Shown piece after piece: positions 42,218-51,631 of a stretch of DNA of 64,000 nucleotides. This DNA is from UBA4781 sp963556045 (GTDB taxonomy: Bacteria; Chloroflexota; Anaerolineae; Anaerolineales; Anaerolineaceae). Under the pieces are notes generated by a model that saw only the letters and a list, made by a program, of their open reading frames with translations, searched no databases and had not been told where the DNA came from. The translations under genes were made by a program, and so were the position numbers. The stretch spans positions 620,001-684,000 of the forward strand of contig CAUVYA020000002.1 of assembly GCA_963556045.3 (NCBI GenBank), written 5' to 3'. The first letter of the stretch is position 1; the number at the start of each line of letters is the position of its first letter.

Positions 42218-42557
42218 TTTCGAACCATTCATACTCAAATGTTTCTTTATCAGAAAAGATTGATATCACGTCGATACGCCAGCTGCTTGAGAGCAGATCT
42301 TTTTCCTGCAAATAATACAACGAAGTTGCGATCAATTTTTCTTTCTTCCTGGGAGTGACACTATCTTCAGGATTTCCACAGGTATCAGAAGTACGAGTTT
42401 TAACTTCAAAAAAGATGATCTGTTCACCAACCCTTCCAATAATATCCACTTCTCCATAGGGCGAGCGGAAATTTCTGGTGAGAATTTCTATTCCATGCGC
42501 TTTCAGAAATTCAGAGGCTTTTGTTTCACCTTTTTTACCTAACTTCAATGTTTTCAT
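42198..42557 (-). CDS. YraN / UPF0102 family nuclease-like protein
   Basis: 119 aa. LGKKGETKASEFLKAHGIEI, NFRSPYGEVDIIGR and IIFFEVKTRTS form the PD-(D/E)XK-like core (E..D...EVK). Homologues are near-universal; the role is unclear, with a Holliday-junction-resolvase fold suggested. The frame continues to 42638 but ATG42557 (MKTLKLGKKGE) fits the family length. Overlaps miaA by about 20 bases. Confidence 0.9.
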   Translation of the reverse strand: MKTLKLGKKGETKASEFLKAHGIEILTRNFRSPYGEVDIIGRVGEQIIFFEVKTRTSDTCGNPEDSVTPRKKEKLIATSLYYLQEKDLLSSSWRIDVISIFSDKETFEYEWFENAVTCN

Positions 42558-42697
42558 ACTCACAGCTATATCATAATAGAAATTTTTTCTTTTCGGGGAG
42601 TAGAATTGAAGCAAGATATCAACAAGCAACGCAATCACAAAGGTATCCGTGAATCGGAAGTTCTGCTAAAATTGGTGAAATTTCGCAAAGGAAAAGA

Positions 42698-43816
42698 ATG
42701 CCGACTGCTGAGATCATTACGATAGGTACTGAATTGTTATTGGGAGAGATCATTGATACCAACTCGCAGTACCTTGCCAGGTCACTCAATGATAACGGCT
42801 TTGATGTATTTCGTGTCACCACGGTTGGTGATAACATCACTCGCATTGCTGACATTCTAAAAGAAGCCTCTCAGCGCAGCGATCTTGTGATCACAACCGG
42901 CGGTCTTGGTCCGACGGTAGATGATCCTACCCGCAATGCTGCAGCATTAGCGTGCGGAGTGCAGACTTTTTTTCATGAGGAACTGTGGCAGCTTATTGTT
43001 CAGCGCTTTCAACAATTCAATCGCAATCCTTCTGAGAACAACAAACGCCAGGCGTATCTGCCCGAGAACGCGACCGCCATTGAGAACAAAGTCGGGACAG
43101 CGCCAGCTTTTTATTTTTCATTGAATGAATCTCTGGTTTGCTGTCTACCCGGTGTTCCCTCGGAAATGCGTTTTCTTTTTGAACACGAAATCGCACCTCT
43201 CATCAATGATCGATTGCCTACCCGAGCAGTACTGGTCACAACCATCGTCCACACTATTGGGATCGGTGAATCAAGCATAGACGAAATGATTGGCGATCTG
43301 GAGAAAATGCATAATCCCACCATCGGATTGGCTGCGCACATGGGAAGTGTAGATATCCGCATTTCAGCCAAGGGAGCAAACAAAGAAGAAGCGCATCAAA
43401 TGATCAAGCCTGTTTTACAGATCATCCGAGATAAACTTGGACCCCATATCTATGGCTATGATCAAGAAACCATTCAGGATGCGATCATAAGACAGATGAT
43501 TGATCTACATCTGAATCTTGAGATCAGCACTCATAACCAGATTTCCTTCATGCAAAAACTGGGAGAAGAAATCAAGAATGGGCTTGAGAACAAACTTGGG
43601 AAAAATCAGTACAATAAAAGAAAGTCACAGATACTGCATGTTTCGACTCATATTGAAGACATAAAGATCATGAAAAAACTTTTAATTGAGATTGATCTTG
43701 CTGGGGATAAAGCACAACATGAATATCAATTTTTAAATGATTCCAGCGTATTTGAAGAATGGCTAACCACAAGAACATTAGGTACTATTTTTAGTTTTTT
43801 ACAAAGAAAAGGATAA
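42698..43816 (+). CDS. CinA-like protein with degenerate C-terminal domain
   Basis: 372 aa. Residues about 1-170 are the COG1058 MoCF-like domain (EIITIGTELLLGEIIDTNSQYL, ITTGGLGPTVDDPTRNA, CLPGVPSEM), a predicted pyrophosphatase for damaged nucleotides such as ADP-ribose or FAD. A KH-like linker follows (about 170-260). The C-terminal segment should be the CinA/PncC nicotinamide-mononucleotide amidase, but the expected ESCTGG motif is absent and the remnant is short and low in complexity. First of a five-gene operon with glycogen genes. Confidence 0.87.
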   Translation: MPTAEIITIGTELLLGEIIDTNSQYLARSLNDNGFDVFRVTTVGDNITRIADILKEASQRSDLVITTGGLGPTVDDPTRNAAALACGVQTFFHEELWQLIVQRFQQFNRNPSENNKRQAYLPENATAIENKVGTAPAFYFSLNESLVCCLPGVPSEMRFLFEHEIAPLINDRLPTRAVLVTTIVHTIGIGESSIDEMIGDLEKMHNPTIGLAAHMGSVDIRISAKGANKEEAHQMIKPVLQIIRDKLGPHIYGYDQETIQDAIIRQMIDLHLNLEISTHNQISFMQKLGEEIKNGLENKLGKNQYNKRKSQILHVSTHIEDIKIMKKLLIEIDLAGDKAQHEYQFLNDSSVFEEWLTTRTLGTIFSFLQRKG

Positions 43817-43820
43817 GAGC

Positions 43821-45800
43821 ATGGAAAAACAATTGATTCTTAAAAATGCGATCATCTTGACAATGGATAAAGATCTCACAAAATACGAAAAGGGTGCTCT
43901 GGTAGTTACAGGATCAACTATATCGGCTGTTGGTGAGGAAGAGGAAATCCTGCAAAAATATACGAATGTTGAGGTATTCGATTGTGGCGGAAAAGTATTG
44001 ATGCCGGGTTTTGTGAATACCCACACTCATATTGCCATGAATCTCATTCGTGGTTTTTCTGATGATCTGCGACTTGATGTCTGGCTCAACGGATATATCA
44101 TGCCAGTTGAGCGAGAATTTGTGACCCCTGATTTTGTGCGCCTTGGAACACAACTGGGCTGCGCAGAATTAATTCGTTCAGGCGTAACCTGTTTTCTGGA
44201 CATGTATTACTTTGAAGATGTGGTGGCAGAAGCGACCGCAGAAATCGGTTTGCGTGGTGTACTTTCACAGACTGTGATGAAGTACCCAACGCCTGACGCC
44301 CATTCTTACGAAGAATCCATGGAGTACTGTACACGTTTCATCGAGAAATGGAAGGGGCATGAATTGATCACCCCTTCTGTTGCTCCGCATGCTCCTTACA
44401 CCACCGGTGATGAGATCCTGCAGGCTACCAAAGATCTGGCATTGAAATATGATATTCCACTGCATATTCACATCTCTGAAACCGCTCAAGAAGTTGAAGA
44501 CATGCGTAAGGAGATGGGGATGCCTGTTGTTCCTTATGTAAAGAAGCAGGGTGTGTTTGAAGCCAAGACCATCGCCGCCCACTGTGTCCATATTGATGAA
44601 GGTGAAATGAGGACGCTGGAACACTCCAACGTGGGAGTAGCTCATAATCCCTCCTCTAACCTCAAATTAGCATCAGGCATCGCGCCCATTACCCGTATGC
44701 TCGAACTGGGGTTGAAAGTTGGGATCGGTACCGATGGCACCGCATCCAACAATGATCTGGATTTCTTTGAAGAAATGCGCCTGGCATCTTTCCTTGCGAA
44801 GGGTTCCAGCGGAGACCCGACAGTTGTGCCGGCACAACAAACTCTTGCTATGGCTACACGCATCGGCGCTGAAGCCATCCACATGGATGACCAGATCGGA
44901 ACCCTGCAGGTAGGGAAAAAAGCCGATATGATTCTGGTCGAAACGCGTACTCTGCACAACAGCCCCAGCTTCCATCATAGCGAATTTGGCATTTACGCTC
45001 AATTGATCTATGCAGGAAAATCTACCGATGTCAGTGATGTGATGGTAAATGGAACCTGGTTAATGCAAGATCATATATTGATAGATATTGACGAAGAAGA
45101 CCTGATCGCACGGAGTCAGGATTATGCCCGCAGGATGGACGCCTTCATCATCGAGCGTGAAAAATCTGTTCTTTCCAAGCTGATCGCGATCGGTGGCGCC
45201 AGCCAGGAAGAAAGTTTTGAGGTGCAGGCAAAAATCTCCATCCCTGACCGCAACAACGTGCTCGCCAATTTAAAGAATCCTGCCGTTACCACCATTCGGA
45301 AACGCCATTATCGTGAATACGATACGTACTTTAAATTTGAATCAAGCGACGAAGGAACGGTACGTTTCAGGGAAGACCATTTTGTGGAAGAAAATGGGAA
45401 AATATCTCACGTGCGCTCTCGATTGACCCTGATCGGTCCATCACGCGAGCATCGTTATCCACAGGATGTTCTGCTATCACGCAGCCGCTATCTGGCGCCC
45501 GCCACACAGAGCCTGCGCTTCTATCGTGAGTATTTCAAACCAGTATCCGAGATCGAGATCGAAAAAGACCGTTTGCGCTTCCTGGTGGAATTTGAAGGGG
45601 AAGAGTTCTTCATCAATCTGGATCAGATCAATAAACCTGAAATGGGTTCCTTCCTAGAGATCAAAGCCAGAACATGGAGTATGAACGACGCCGAAGAGAA
45701 ATCGGAAAAGATCGGCAAGCTACTGAATCTGCTGGGAACCGCACAGGAAGAAAAAATAGGGAAAGATTATCTGGAAATGGTAGAGGATTATTTGAAGTAA
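43821..45800 (+). CDS. Amidohydrolase (MTA/SAH deaminase-like) fused to a CYTH domain
   Basis: 659 aa. Residues about 1-440 form a Zn deaminase of the MtaD/SsnA type: VNTHTHIAMN, LHIHISET, AAHCVHI, GTDGTASNNDLDFFEEMRLA, KADMILVE. The rest (about 455-655) looks like a CYTH triphosphate tunnel: charged strands RKRHYREYDTYF, TVRFREDHF, HVRSRLTLIG, EIEKDRLRFLVEF, FINLDQI and SFLEIKARTWS, with a weak ExExK start (EVQAK). The first half should deaminate S-adenosylhomocysteine, methylthioadenosine or a related purine; the second should bind a polyphosphate or triphosphate. The frame is continuous with no frameshift sign. Lies 4 bases after cinA and 2 before glgA. Confidence 0.88.
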   Translation: MEKQLILKNAIILTMDKDLTKYEKGALVVTGSTISAVGEEEEILQKYTNVEVFDCGGKVLMPGFVNTHTHIAMNLIRGFSDDLRLDVWLNGYIMPVEREFVTPDFVRLGTQLGCAELIRSGVTCFLDMYYFEDVVAEATAEIGLRGVLSQTVMKYPTPDAHSYEESMEYCTRFIEKWKGHELITPSVAPHAPYTTGDEILQATKDLALKYDIPLHIHISETAQEVEDMRKEMGMPVVPYVKKQGVFEAKTIAAHCVHIDEGEMRTLEHSNVGVAHNPSSNLKLASGIAPITRMLELGLKVGIGTDGTASNNDLDFFEEMRLASFLAKGSSGDPTVVPAQQTLAMATRIGAEAIHMDDQIGTLQVGKKADMILVETRTLHNSPSFHHSEFGIYAQLIYAGKSTDVSDVMVNGTWLMQDHILIDIDEEDLIARSQDYARRMDAFIIEREKSVLSKLIAIGGASQEESFEVQAKISIPDRNNVLANLKNPAVTTIRKRHYREYDTYFKFESSDEGTVRFREDHFVEENGKISHVRSRLTLIGPSREHRYPQDVLLSRSRYLAPATQSLRFYREYFKPVSEIEIEKDRLRFLVEFEGEEFFINLDQINKPEMGSFLEIKARTWSMNDAEEKSEKIGKLLNLLGTAQEEKIGKDYLEMVEDYLK

Positions 45801-45802
45801 CC

Positions 45803-47257
45803 ATGTCCTTATCACAATCAAACTGGTTGAGGATCCTTTTTATCGCTGCTGAAGCGGCGCCGCTTATCAAGGTGGGTGGGTTGGGAGATTATATCGAATC
45901 TCTCCCAAAGGCTCTACTTGACCAAAGCAGCAATGCGGATATCGAGATTGATATCCGCATTGCAATTCCCTACACCAAATTGATCCACTCGACTTTTTTA
46001 AGCAAGGGCAATATCATTTCTTTCACCAGCAAACATGGCAGTTCGCTTTACTCTTTTGATGTATATACAACTACCATCGCATCTGTCGAATATTACATTC
46101 TACGAAACAAAACCCTCATTGAACAAGAACAGGTTGTGTATTCCAGTGACCCGGCATCAGATGGAGAAAAATTCTTCGCTTTTTCATGCGCTTGTTTTGA
46201 CCTCATGGAAGAAATTCATTGGCAGGCTGACATCATCCACACAAATGATTGGCAGACTGGTCCAGCCTGCAGCTATTTGGCTTCTCATAAGTCATTAAAG
46301 AAGAGTACTCGTTCCATTTTCACCATCCACAATCTTCCGTATATGGGTACTGGAACACAGTATCTTATGGAAAAATATGGGTTTCAAACCGATGAGGACC
46401 CCCAATTACCGGATTGGGCAAATAACCTGCCGTTAATCGCAGGGATACAAAATGCCGACCAGGTGATTACCGTTTCCCCCACCTATGCTCAAGAGATTCA
46501 ATCAGAAGATTTTGGAAATGACCTGCAGAATTATCTCATCACACAAAAAGAGCGAATACGCGGCATCCTGAATGGCATTGATCAGACCATCTGGGATCCA
46601 AAAAATGATCCGCTCATTCAACACAATTTTGATGTGAATTCCCTTGCAAGCCGCAAAAAAAATAAAGAGGAAATCACTGTCGAGCTGGATTTAAAAACAA
46701 AACTCGATATCCCCCTGCTCGTAATGATCAGCCGTTTGGATCGGCAAAAAGGGATCGCATTATTAGTCGAAACGCTCAAATCACTGGATAAACTGCGCTG
46801 GCAGGCTGTCATTTTAGGCACCGGCAGTAAAGATCAGGAAAAACTCATCAGAAAATTAGAGAAGGAATATCCCAAGAGAATACGTATCCTCAACCGTTTC
46901 GACAATCAATTCTCCCATCAACTTTTCGCAGGTGGTGATATTCTTTTAATGCCATCCCTGTATGAACCCTGCGGTACTTCTCAGATGATCGCCATGCGTT
47001 ATGGATGTATTCCGGTTGCCCATGCTGTGGGGGGGCTGGTAGATTCGATCTGCGACAAAGAAGAATTACGTACCGGATTCCTCTTTAATAAACCTGAAGT
47101 AAAATCTTTCGCAAAAACTCTAAAACAAGCGATAGAGCATTATCAGAATCCTGTAAGGTGGCGTGCGATACAAGAACGAGCCATGCGGCAGGATTTTTCC
47201 TGGAAAAATTCAGCCAAGGAGTACCTTGAAGTTTATCGGACCATAAAAAGGATGTAG
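45803..47257 (+). CDS. glgA: Glycogen/starch synthase
   Basis: 484 aa GT5 glycosyltransferase that extends alpha-1,4-glucan from ADP-glucose. KVGGLGDYIESLPKAL at the N-terminus, HTNDWQTGPACSYL, VITVSPTYAQEI, and the C-terminal LMPSLYEPCGTSQMIAMRYG. The frame runs upstream to 45674 inside the previous gene; ATG45803 directly after that stop is the start. Confidence 0.94.
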   Translation: MSLSQSNWLRILFIAAEAAPLIKVGGLGDYIESLPKALLDQSSNADIEIDIRIAIPYTKLIHSTFLSKGNIISFTSKHGSSLYSFDVYTTTIASVEYYILRNKTLIEQEQVVYSSDPASDGEKFFAFSCACFDLMEEIHWQADIIHTNDWQTGPACSYLASHKSLKKSTRSIFTIHNLPYMGTGTQYLMEKYGFQTDEDPQLPDWANNLPLIAGIQNADQVITVSPTYAQEIQSEDFGNDLQNYLITQKERIRGILNGIDQTIWDPKNDPLIQHNFDVNSLASRKKNKEEITVELDLKTKLDIPLLVMISRLDRQKGIALLVETLKSLDKLRWQAVILGTGSKDQEKLIRKLEKEYPKRIRILNRFDNQFSHQLFAGGDILLMPSLYEPCGTSQMIAMRYGCIPVAHAVGGLVDSICDKEELRTGFLFNKPEVKSFAKTLKQAIEHYQNPVRWRAIQERAMRQDFSWKNSAKEYLEVYRTIKRM

Positions 47258-47259
47258 AT

Positions 47260-48516
47260 ATGGGTACACGTGCAGTAATTTTAGCCGGTGGTGAAGGAAC
47301 ACGTTTGGGTGTGTTGACCTCCAAACGAACAAAACCTGCTGTGCCTTTTGCCGGGAAGTATCGCATCATTGATTTTCCTCTCTCTAACTGCGTTAATTCA
47401 AAGATCTTTGATGTCATGATCATCACCCAATATCTGCCGCAATCTCTCATTCACCATATCGGTTCCGGGGGTCCATGGGATCTGAACCGTGAATTCACCG
47501 GTGGTGTGAAAATATTCACTCCTTTTAAAGCGCAGGGTATCAACTGGTTTTCGGGGACAGCAGATGCTGTATTGCAAAATTTAAACTATATACTCAGCAA
47601 TGATCCAGCGCACGTCTTGATCCTATCCGGCGACCACGTTTTCTCGATGAATTTTGAAGAGCTTATCGCATATCATGAGAAAAAGGGAGCAGATGTCACC
47701 ATTTGCTCTTATAAAGTTCCTAAAGATCAGGCTGGCAGGTTTGGCGTAGTAACGCTGGATGATCAGAAACGAGTAGTTGATTTCAAGGAAAAACCAGAAA
47801 ATCCAAAATCGAACCTGGTGAACATGGGCATCTACCTGTTCAATGCCGCTGTATTGAAGAAGTATTTACAAAAAGACAGCCATGAGATCACATCGCAACA
47901 TGATTTTGGAAAAAACATTTTACCTTCCATCGTCAAAGATAAAGCCAGGATATTTGCATATCCCTTCAAAGACTACTGGGTAGATGTAGGGACAATCCAA
48001 TCCTACTGGAAAGCACACATGGATTTGCTGACCGTCCTACCTGAATATAATATCCGCAACCGTAATTGGGTGATCCACACACGCTCAGAAGAACGCCCTC
48101 CCAGCTATGTTCATGCGGGTTCTCAGATCAATGCATCCCTGATCTGTGATGGCTGTGTGATCGAATCTGATGTGGTCATCAATCACTGTGTACTATCACC
48201 GGGTGTATTCATCAAGAGAGGATCACGGATCAAGAACTCTGTAATTCTGACCGATACCATCGTGGGGGAGAATGTTTCTATTTGCAAAGCCATCATTGAC
48301 AAACATGCTTTCGTGGACAAGAATTCTCAAATTGGTTCACTTTACAAGAAAAAAAACCGGATATCCATGATCGGCAAAAACGCGGTCTTGCCAGTAGAGA
48401 CCATCCTGGAGGATGGAGGCATGATCGGATGCGATGTAATGCCCATGGATTATGAAAGCAATCATATACATTTCGGAGAATTGATCTTACCGAAAGGAAA
48501 CAACAATGGATTTTAA
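47260..48516 (+). CDS. glgC: Glucose-1-phosphate adenylyltransferase
   Basis: 418 aa. AVILAGGEGTRLGVLTSKRTKPAVPFAG (nucleotide loop), IIDFPLSNCVNS, WFSGTADAVLQNL, VLILSGDHVF, VEFKEKP-like VVDFKEKPE, and a C-terminal left-handed beta-helix with hexapeptide repeats. Makes ADP-glucose for GlgA. Starts 2 bases after glgA and overlaps malQ by 11. Confidence 0.95.
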   Translation: MGTRAVILAGGEGTRLGVLTSKRTKPAVPFAGKYRIIDFPLSNCVNSKIFDVMIITQYLPQSLIHHIGSGGPWDLNREFTGGVKIFTPFKAQGINWFSGTADAVLQNLNYILSNDPAHVLILSGDHVFSMNFEELIAYHEKKGADVTICSYKVPKDQAGRFGVVTLDDQKRVVDFKEKPENPKSNLVNMGIYLFNAAVLKKYLQKDSHEITSQHDFGKNILPSIVKDKARIFAYPFKDYWVDVGTIQSYWKAHMDLLTVLPEYNIRNRNWVIHTRSEERPPSYVHAGSQINASLICDGCVIESDVVINHCVLSPGVFIKRGSRIKNSVILTDTIVGENVSICKAIIDKHAFVDKNSQIGSLYKKKNRISMIGKNAVLPVETILEDGGMIGCDVMPMDYESNHIHFGELILPKGNNNGF

Positions 48517-49996
48517 ACGTTCTTCAGGAATTCTTCTGCATGTAAGCAGTTTACCGGGCTTGGATGGAATCGGTGATCTGGGAGAGGCTGCCTATGCCTT
48601 TGTGGATTTTCTGGTGGAAACAAACACAAAATTCTGGCAGGTTCTTCCCCTGAATCCAACCGGCTATGGGAACTCCCCTTATCAAGGGCTTTCAGCATCC
48701 GCAGGGAATCCGCTTTTTATTTCACTGGATGAATTGATCGCACTGGGTTTGTTATCATCCTCTAATCTGAACAGGCGTCCCCATTTTCCGCATAGAAAAG
48801 TGGATTTCAGCCTGGTAATCCCCTGGAAAATGGGTAAACTGCATGAAGCTTTTTTGTCTTTTCAACAAAATCCCCATCCCGATCTACAAAAACAATTCTC
48901 CAATTTTTGCAGATCTCAGAAAAGCTGGCTGGATGATTTCGCTCTTTTCATGACCATTAAAGAACAAAATGATCTGCAGGCATGGGATACATGGTCGGAG
49001 GAATTGCGTTTTAGAAATCCCGCCGCTTTACATACCTTCATGAAAGAGAATAAAACGGATGTTGAAGAACAAAAATTTTTGCAGTTCCTCTTTTTCATGC
49101 AGTGGAAACGTTTAAAAGAATACGCCAATGAGAGAGGTGTTCAGATCATCGGCGACATCCCCATCTTTGTCGGTTATGACTGTGCCGATACGTGGACACA
49201 TCCTGATCTTTTCTATTTCGATAAAGAGTTCAAGCCAACGGTTGTTGCAGGTGTTCCACCAGATTTCTTTTCGCGAACCGGTCAATTATGGGGCAATCCG
49301 CTCTATGACTGGAAAAAACATAAGATCAGTGGGTATACCTGGTGGATCGAACGCATCCAGAATACACTCGACATGGTGGATATCATCCGCCTGGATCATT
49401 TTCGCGGATTTGCCGGATACTATGAAATACCCGCCGATGCCAAAACCGCTGAGATCGGAAAATGGGTGAAAGGACCCAGAAATTCCCTCTTTGATGCGCT
49501 GTACAAGCATTTTGGCGACCTGCCCTTCATTGCCGAAGATCTGGGTGTGATGACACCGGATGTGGTGGAATTACGAGAACGCTATCACCTGCCTGGAATG
49601 AAGATCGTACAGTTTGGCTTCAATCCCAGCCCAGAAGTGGATTTTCAACCCCATAACTTGATCCGCAATTCGGTTGCCTATACCGGCACACATGACAATG
49701 ACACGGTGAAAGGATGGTTCTCTTCGGTGTCACCTGAAACGCGGGCTCATTTCAAGGCTTATACTGGCAATACAAACGAACCTGCTTCCAGAGCAATGGT
49801 TAGGATACTATGGCAATCTGTGGCATGTTTCGCGATAGCGCCCATGCAGGACCTACTCAATCTGGGCAATGAAGCCAGAATGAATTTCCCCGGCACACTA
49901 GGAAATAACTGGGAATGGAAACTCGATAAAAGGTGGAATTCTCCAAAATTAAGAAAATGGTTAACTGAATTCAACCAGCTCTATTCAAGAGATTGA
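48506..49996 (+). CDS. malQ: 4-alpha-glucanotransferase (amylomaltase)
   Basis: 496 aa GH77 enzyme. FWQVLPLNPTGYGNSPYQ, IGDIPIFVGYDCADTW, the nucleophile region IIRLDHFRGFAGYY, acid/base LPFIAEDLGVMTP, and YTGTHDNDTVKGWF. Rearranges glucan branches during glycogen turnover. Its end overlaps the convergent EamA gene by 16 bases. Confidence 0.95.
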   Translation: MDFKRSSGILLHVSSLPGLDGIGDLGEAAYAFVDFLVETNTKFWQVLPLNPTGYGNSPYQGLSASAGNPLFISLDELIALGLLSSSNLNRRPHFPHRKVDFSLVIPWKMGKLHEAFLSFQQNPHPDLQKQFSNFCRSQKSWLDDFALFMTIKEQNDLQAWDTWSEELRFRNPAALHTFMKENKTDVEEQKFLQFLFFMQWKRLKEYANERGVQIIGDIPIFVGYDCADTWTHPDLFYFDKEFKPTVVAGVPPDFFSRTGQLWGNPLYDWKKHKISGYTWWIERIQNTLDMVDIIRLDHFRGFAGYYEIPADAKTAEIGKWVKGPRNSLFDALYKHFGDLPFIAEDLGVMTPDVVELRERYHLPGMKIVQFGFNPSPEVDFQPHNLIRNSVAYTGTHDNDTVKGWFSSVSPETRAHFKAYTGNTNEPASRAMVRILWQSVACFAIAPMQDLLNLGNEARMNFPGTLGNNWEWKLDKRWNSPKLRKWLTEFNQLYSRD

Positions 49997-50892
49997 ATAT
50001 GGTTTCCCTTTTTTCGAAATGACATAAGAATACCAATAATCACAAACACCCCGCCAACCACATCAAATATGCCTGGTTTTTCTGAAAGGAAGAACCAGGC
50101 TAACAGAATAGACCCGATCGGTTCTCCTAATAGGGCAATGGAAGCATACACCGCCGGCATTTGCCGTACAGCCTGATTGAAAAGTGTATGTCCGATCACC
50201 TGTGGAACAAGCGCCAGCAAAACAACCCAAATCAAACCATCCCCGAAAATAATATATCCCTCTTGAAAATCGGGGATAGAAAACAGAAATGCCAGTATTG
50301 CTGCTACTCCATAAACAAGAAAAACATAGCTGCGCAGTGGAAGGGAATTACGTGCTCCTCTTCCAATCATGGTATAAGCTGCTGCCATCCAGGCACCACA
50401 CAATGCCAGAATATTGCCCAGCCAACCAGATATGCTGTGAGCGGATTGATCGGAAAGAATAGATGGACCCCAAAAGAGAATGACAATACCCAGCAAGGCA
50501 ACCGCCAAGCCTGCTATTACCTCACGCTTGACCTTCTCTTTGAGCAGGAAAGGAGAAAACATTGCCACCCAGACTGGTGTTGTGGTTACCAGGATGACCG
50601 AGCTGGCGATCGTGGTCATCTCCAGTGAACGTATCCATACAACAAAATGAAGCCCCAGAAATATTCCAGCCAGAATTATCCGTACTTGACCAGACCGGGT
50701 AAGTGTCGAAAAATCCTTCACAGCTTGTTTTGCGCTGAAAGGAGCAAGGATCAGAGTAGCAAAACCTAAACGCCCAGCCGCGATCATTGAAGATGGCAGA
50801 CTGTACTGGGCATTACGAATAAAAATAGAGGCGGTAGAAACCGCCAGAATGCCGATAAACAACATTAAGGTTGGTTTATTAAGAGTTCTCAT
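49981..50892 (-). CDS. EamA/DMT family transporter
   Basis: 303 aa with about ten transmembrane helices and two EamA repeats (LGLHFVVWIRSLEMTTIASS; the second half has LVPQVIGHTLFNQAVRQM and ALLGEPIGSILLAWFFLSE). A drug/metabolite exporter; substrate unknown. An upstream in-frame ATG at 50958 overlaps the sod promoter region; 50892 (MRTLNKPTLM) is preferred although its ribosome site is weak. Confidence 0.88.
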   Translation of the reverse strand: MRTLNKPTLMLFIGILAVSTASIFIRNAQYSLPSSMIAAGRLGFATLILAPFSAKQAVKDFSTLTRSGQVRIILAGIFLGLHFVVWIRSLEMTTIASSVILVTTTPVWVAMFSPFLLKEKVKREVIAGLAVALLGIVILFWGPSILSDQSAHSISGWLGNILALCGAWMAAAYTMIGRGARNSLPLRSYVFLVYGVAAILAFLFSIPDFQEGYIIFGDGLIWVVLLALVPQVIGHTLFNQAVRQMPAVYASIALLGEPIGSILLAWFFLSEKPGIFDVVGGVFVIIGILMSFRKKGNHIQSLE

Positions 50893-50968
50893 ATATTTTT
50901 TCAGTTTTATTTGGACTATATTTATCCGAAATAAACATGTACAATAAAATTGCAACAAGGAGGAAAAG

Positions 50969-51589
50969 ATGTCTTTTATTTTACCTGAACTTCCCTATGA
51001 ATATGATGCTTTGGAACCATCTATGGATGCAAAGACCATGGAAATTCACCATGATAAACATCATGCCGGGTACACAGCCAAACTCAATGCCACTCTTGAA
51101 AATAATCCGGAATATTTTGATCTCTCGATCGAAGAGATCTTATTCAAACTGAATGAACTTCCGGAAGGAATTCGAACTGCCGTTAGAAATAATGGCGGTG
51201 GTTATTACCATCATAATTTATGGTGGGCACAATTTGCCCCAAATGCTGGCGGCGAACCCGTTGGTGAACTCGCATCAGCCATCAACGCTGCCTTTGGTAG
51301 TTTCACCAGTTTCAAGGAACAGGTTGCCAAAGCTGCTATGGGACGCTTTGGAAGCGGTTGGGCATGGTTGAGCAAACGCAATGATGGAACTCTGATCATC
51401 GAGTCCACCCCCAACCAGGATTCACCCCTCTCTCAGGGATTGATCCCATTGCTTGGAATTGACGTATGGGAACATGCTTATTATCTACAATACCAGAATC
51501 GCCGCAACGAATTCATTGACGCATTCTGGGATATTGTGAAATGGGACGAGATCGAACGTAGATTTCTGGAAGAGAAACTACCCGAATAA
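50969..51589 (+). CDS. sodA: Superoxide dismutase (Fe/Mn)
   Basis: 206 aa cytoplasmic enzyme. Metal ligands: His in MEIHHDKHHAGY, His in GGGYYHHNLWW, Asp and His in GIDVWEHAYYLQYQNRR. The GGG and FGSGWAWL surroundings look like Mn-type. The usual N-H before the second ligand reads H-H here. GGAGG precedes the ATG. It points to oxygen exposure despite the anaerobic hydrogenase and ferment-like genes. Confidence 0.94.
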   Translation: MSFILPELPYEYDALEPSMDAKTMEIHHDKHHAGYTAKLNATLENNPEYFDLSIEEILFKLNELPEGIRTAVRNNGGGYYHHNLWWAQFAPNAGGEPVGELASAINAAFGSFTSFKEQVAKAAMGRFGSGWAWLSKRNDGTLIIESTPNQDSPLSQGLIPLLGIDVWEHAYYLQYQNRRNEFIDAFWDIVKWDEIERRFLEEKLPE

Positions 51590-51600
51590 ACAATATGGAT

Positions 51601-51631
51601 GAAGGAGTAGCCAGGCTACTCCTTCTTTTTT
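51601..51631 (+). terminator. Terminator after sodA
   Basis: GAAGGAGTAGCC (51601-51612) and GGCTACTCCTTC (51614-51625), followed by TTTTTTC. It overlaps the last codons and stop of the convergent ppgK gene. Confidence 0.9.

Noticed and set aside
42558..42697. Possible small gene or RNA between yraN and cinA
   Set aside because: Only short frames without ribosome sites and no stable stem-loop pattern or tRNA-like fold; best read as a divergent promoter region.
45674..45802. 43-codon N-terminal extension of glgA
   Set aside because: It overlaps the CYTH-domain coding sequence in another frame; ATG45803 directly after the stop is the normal start.
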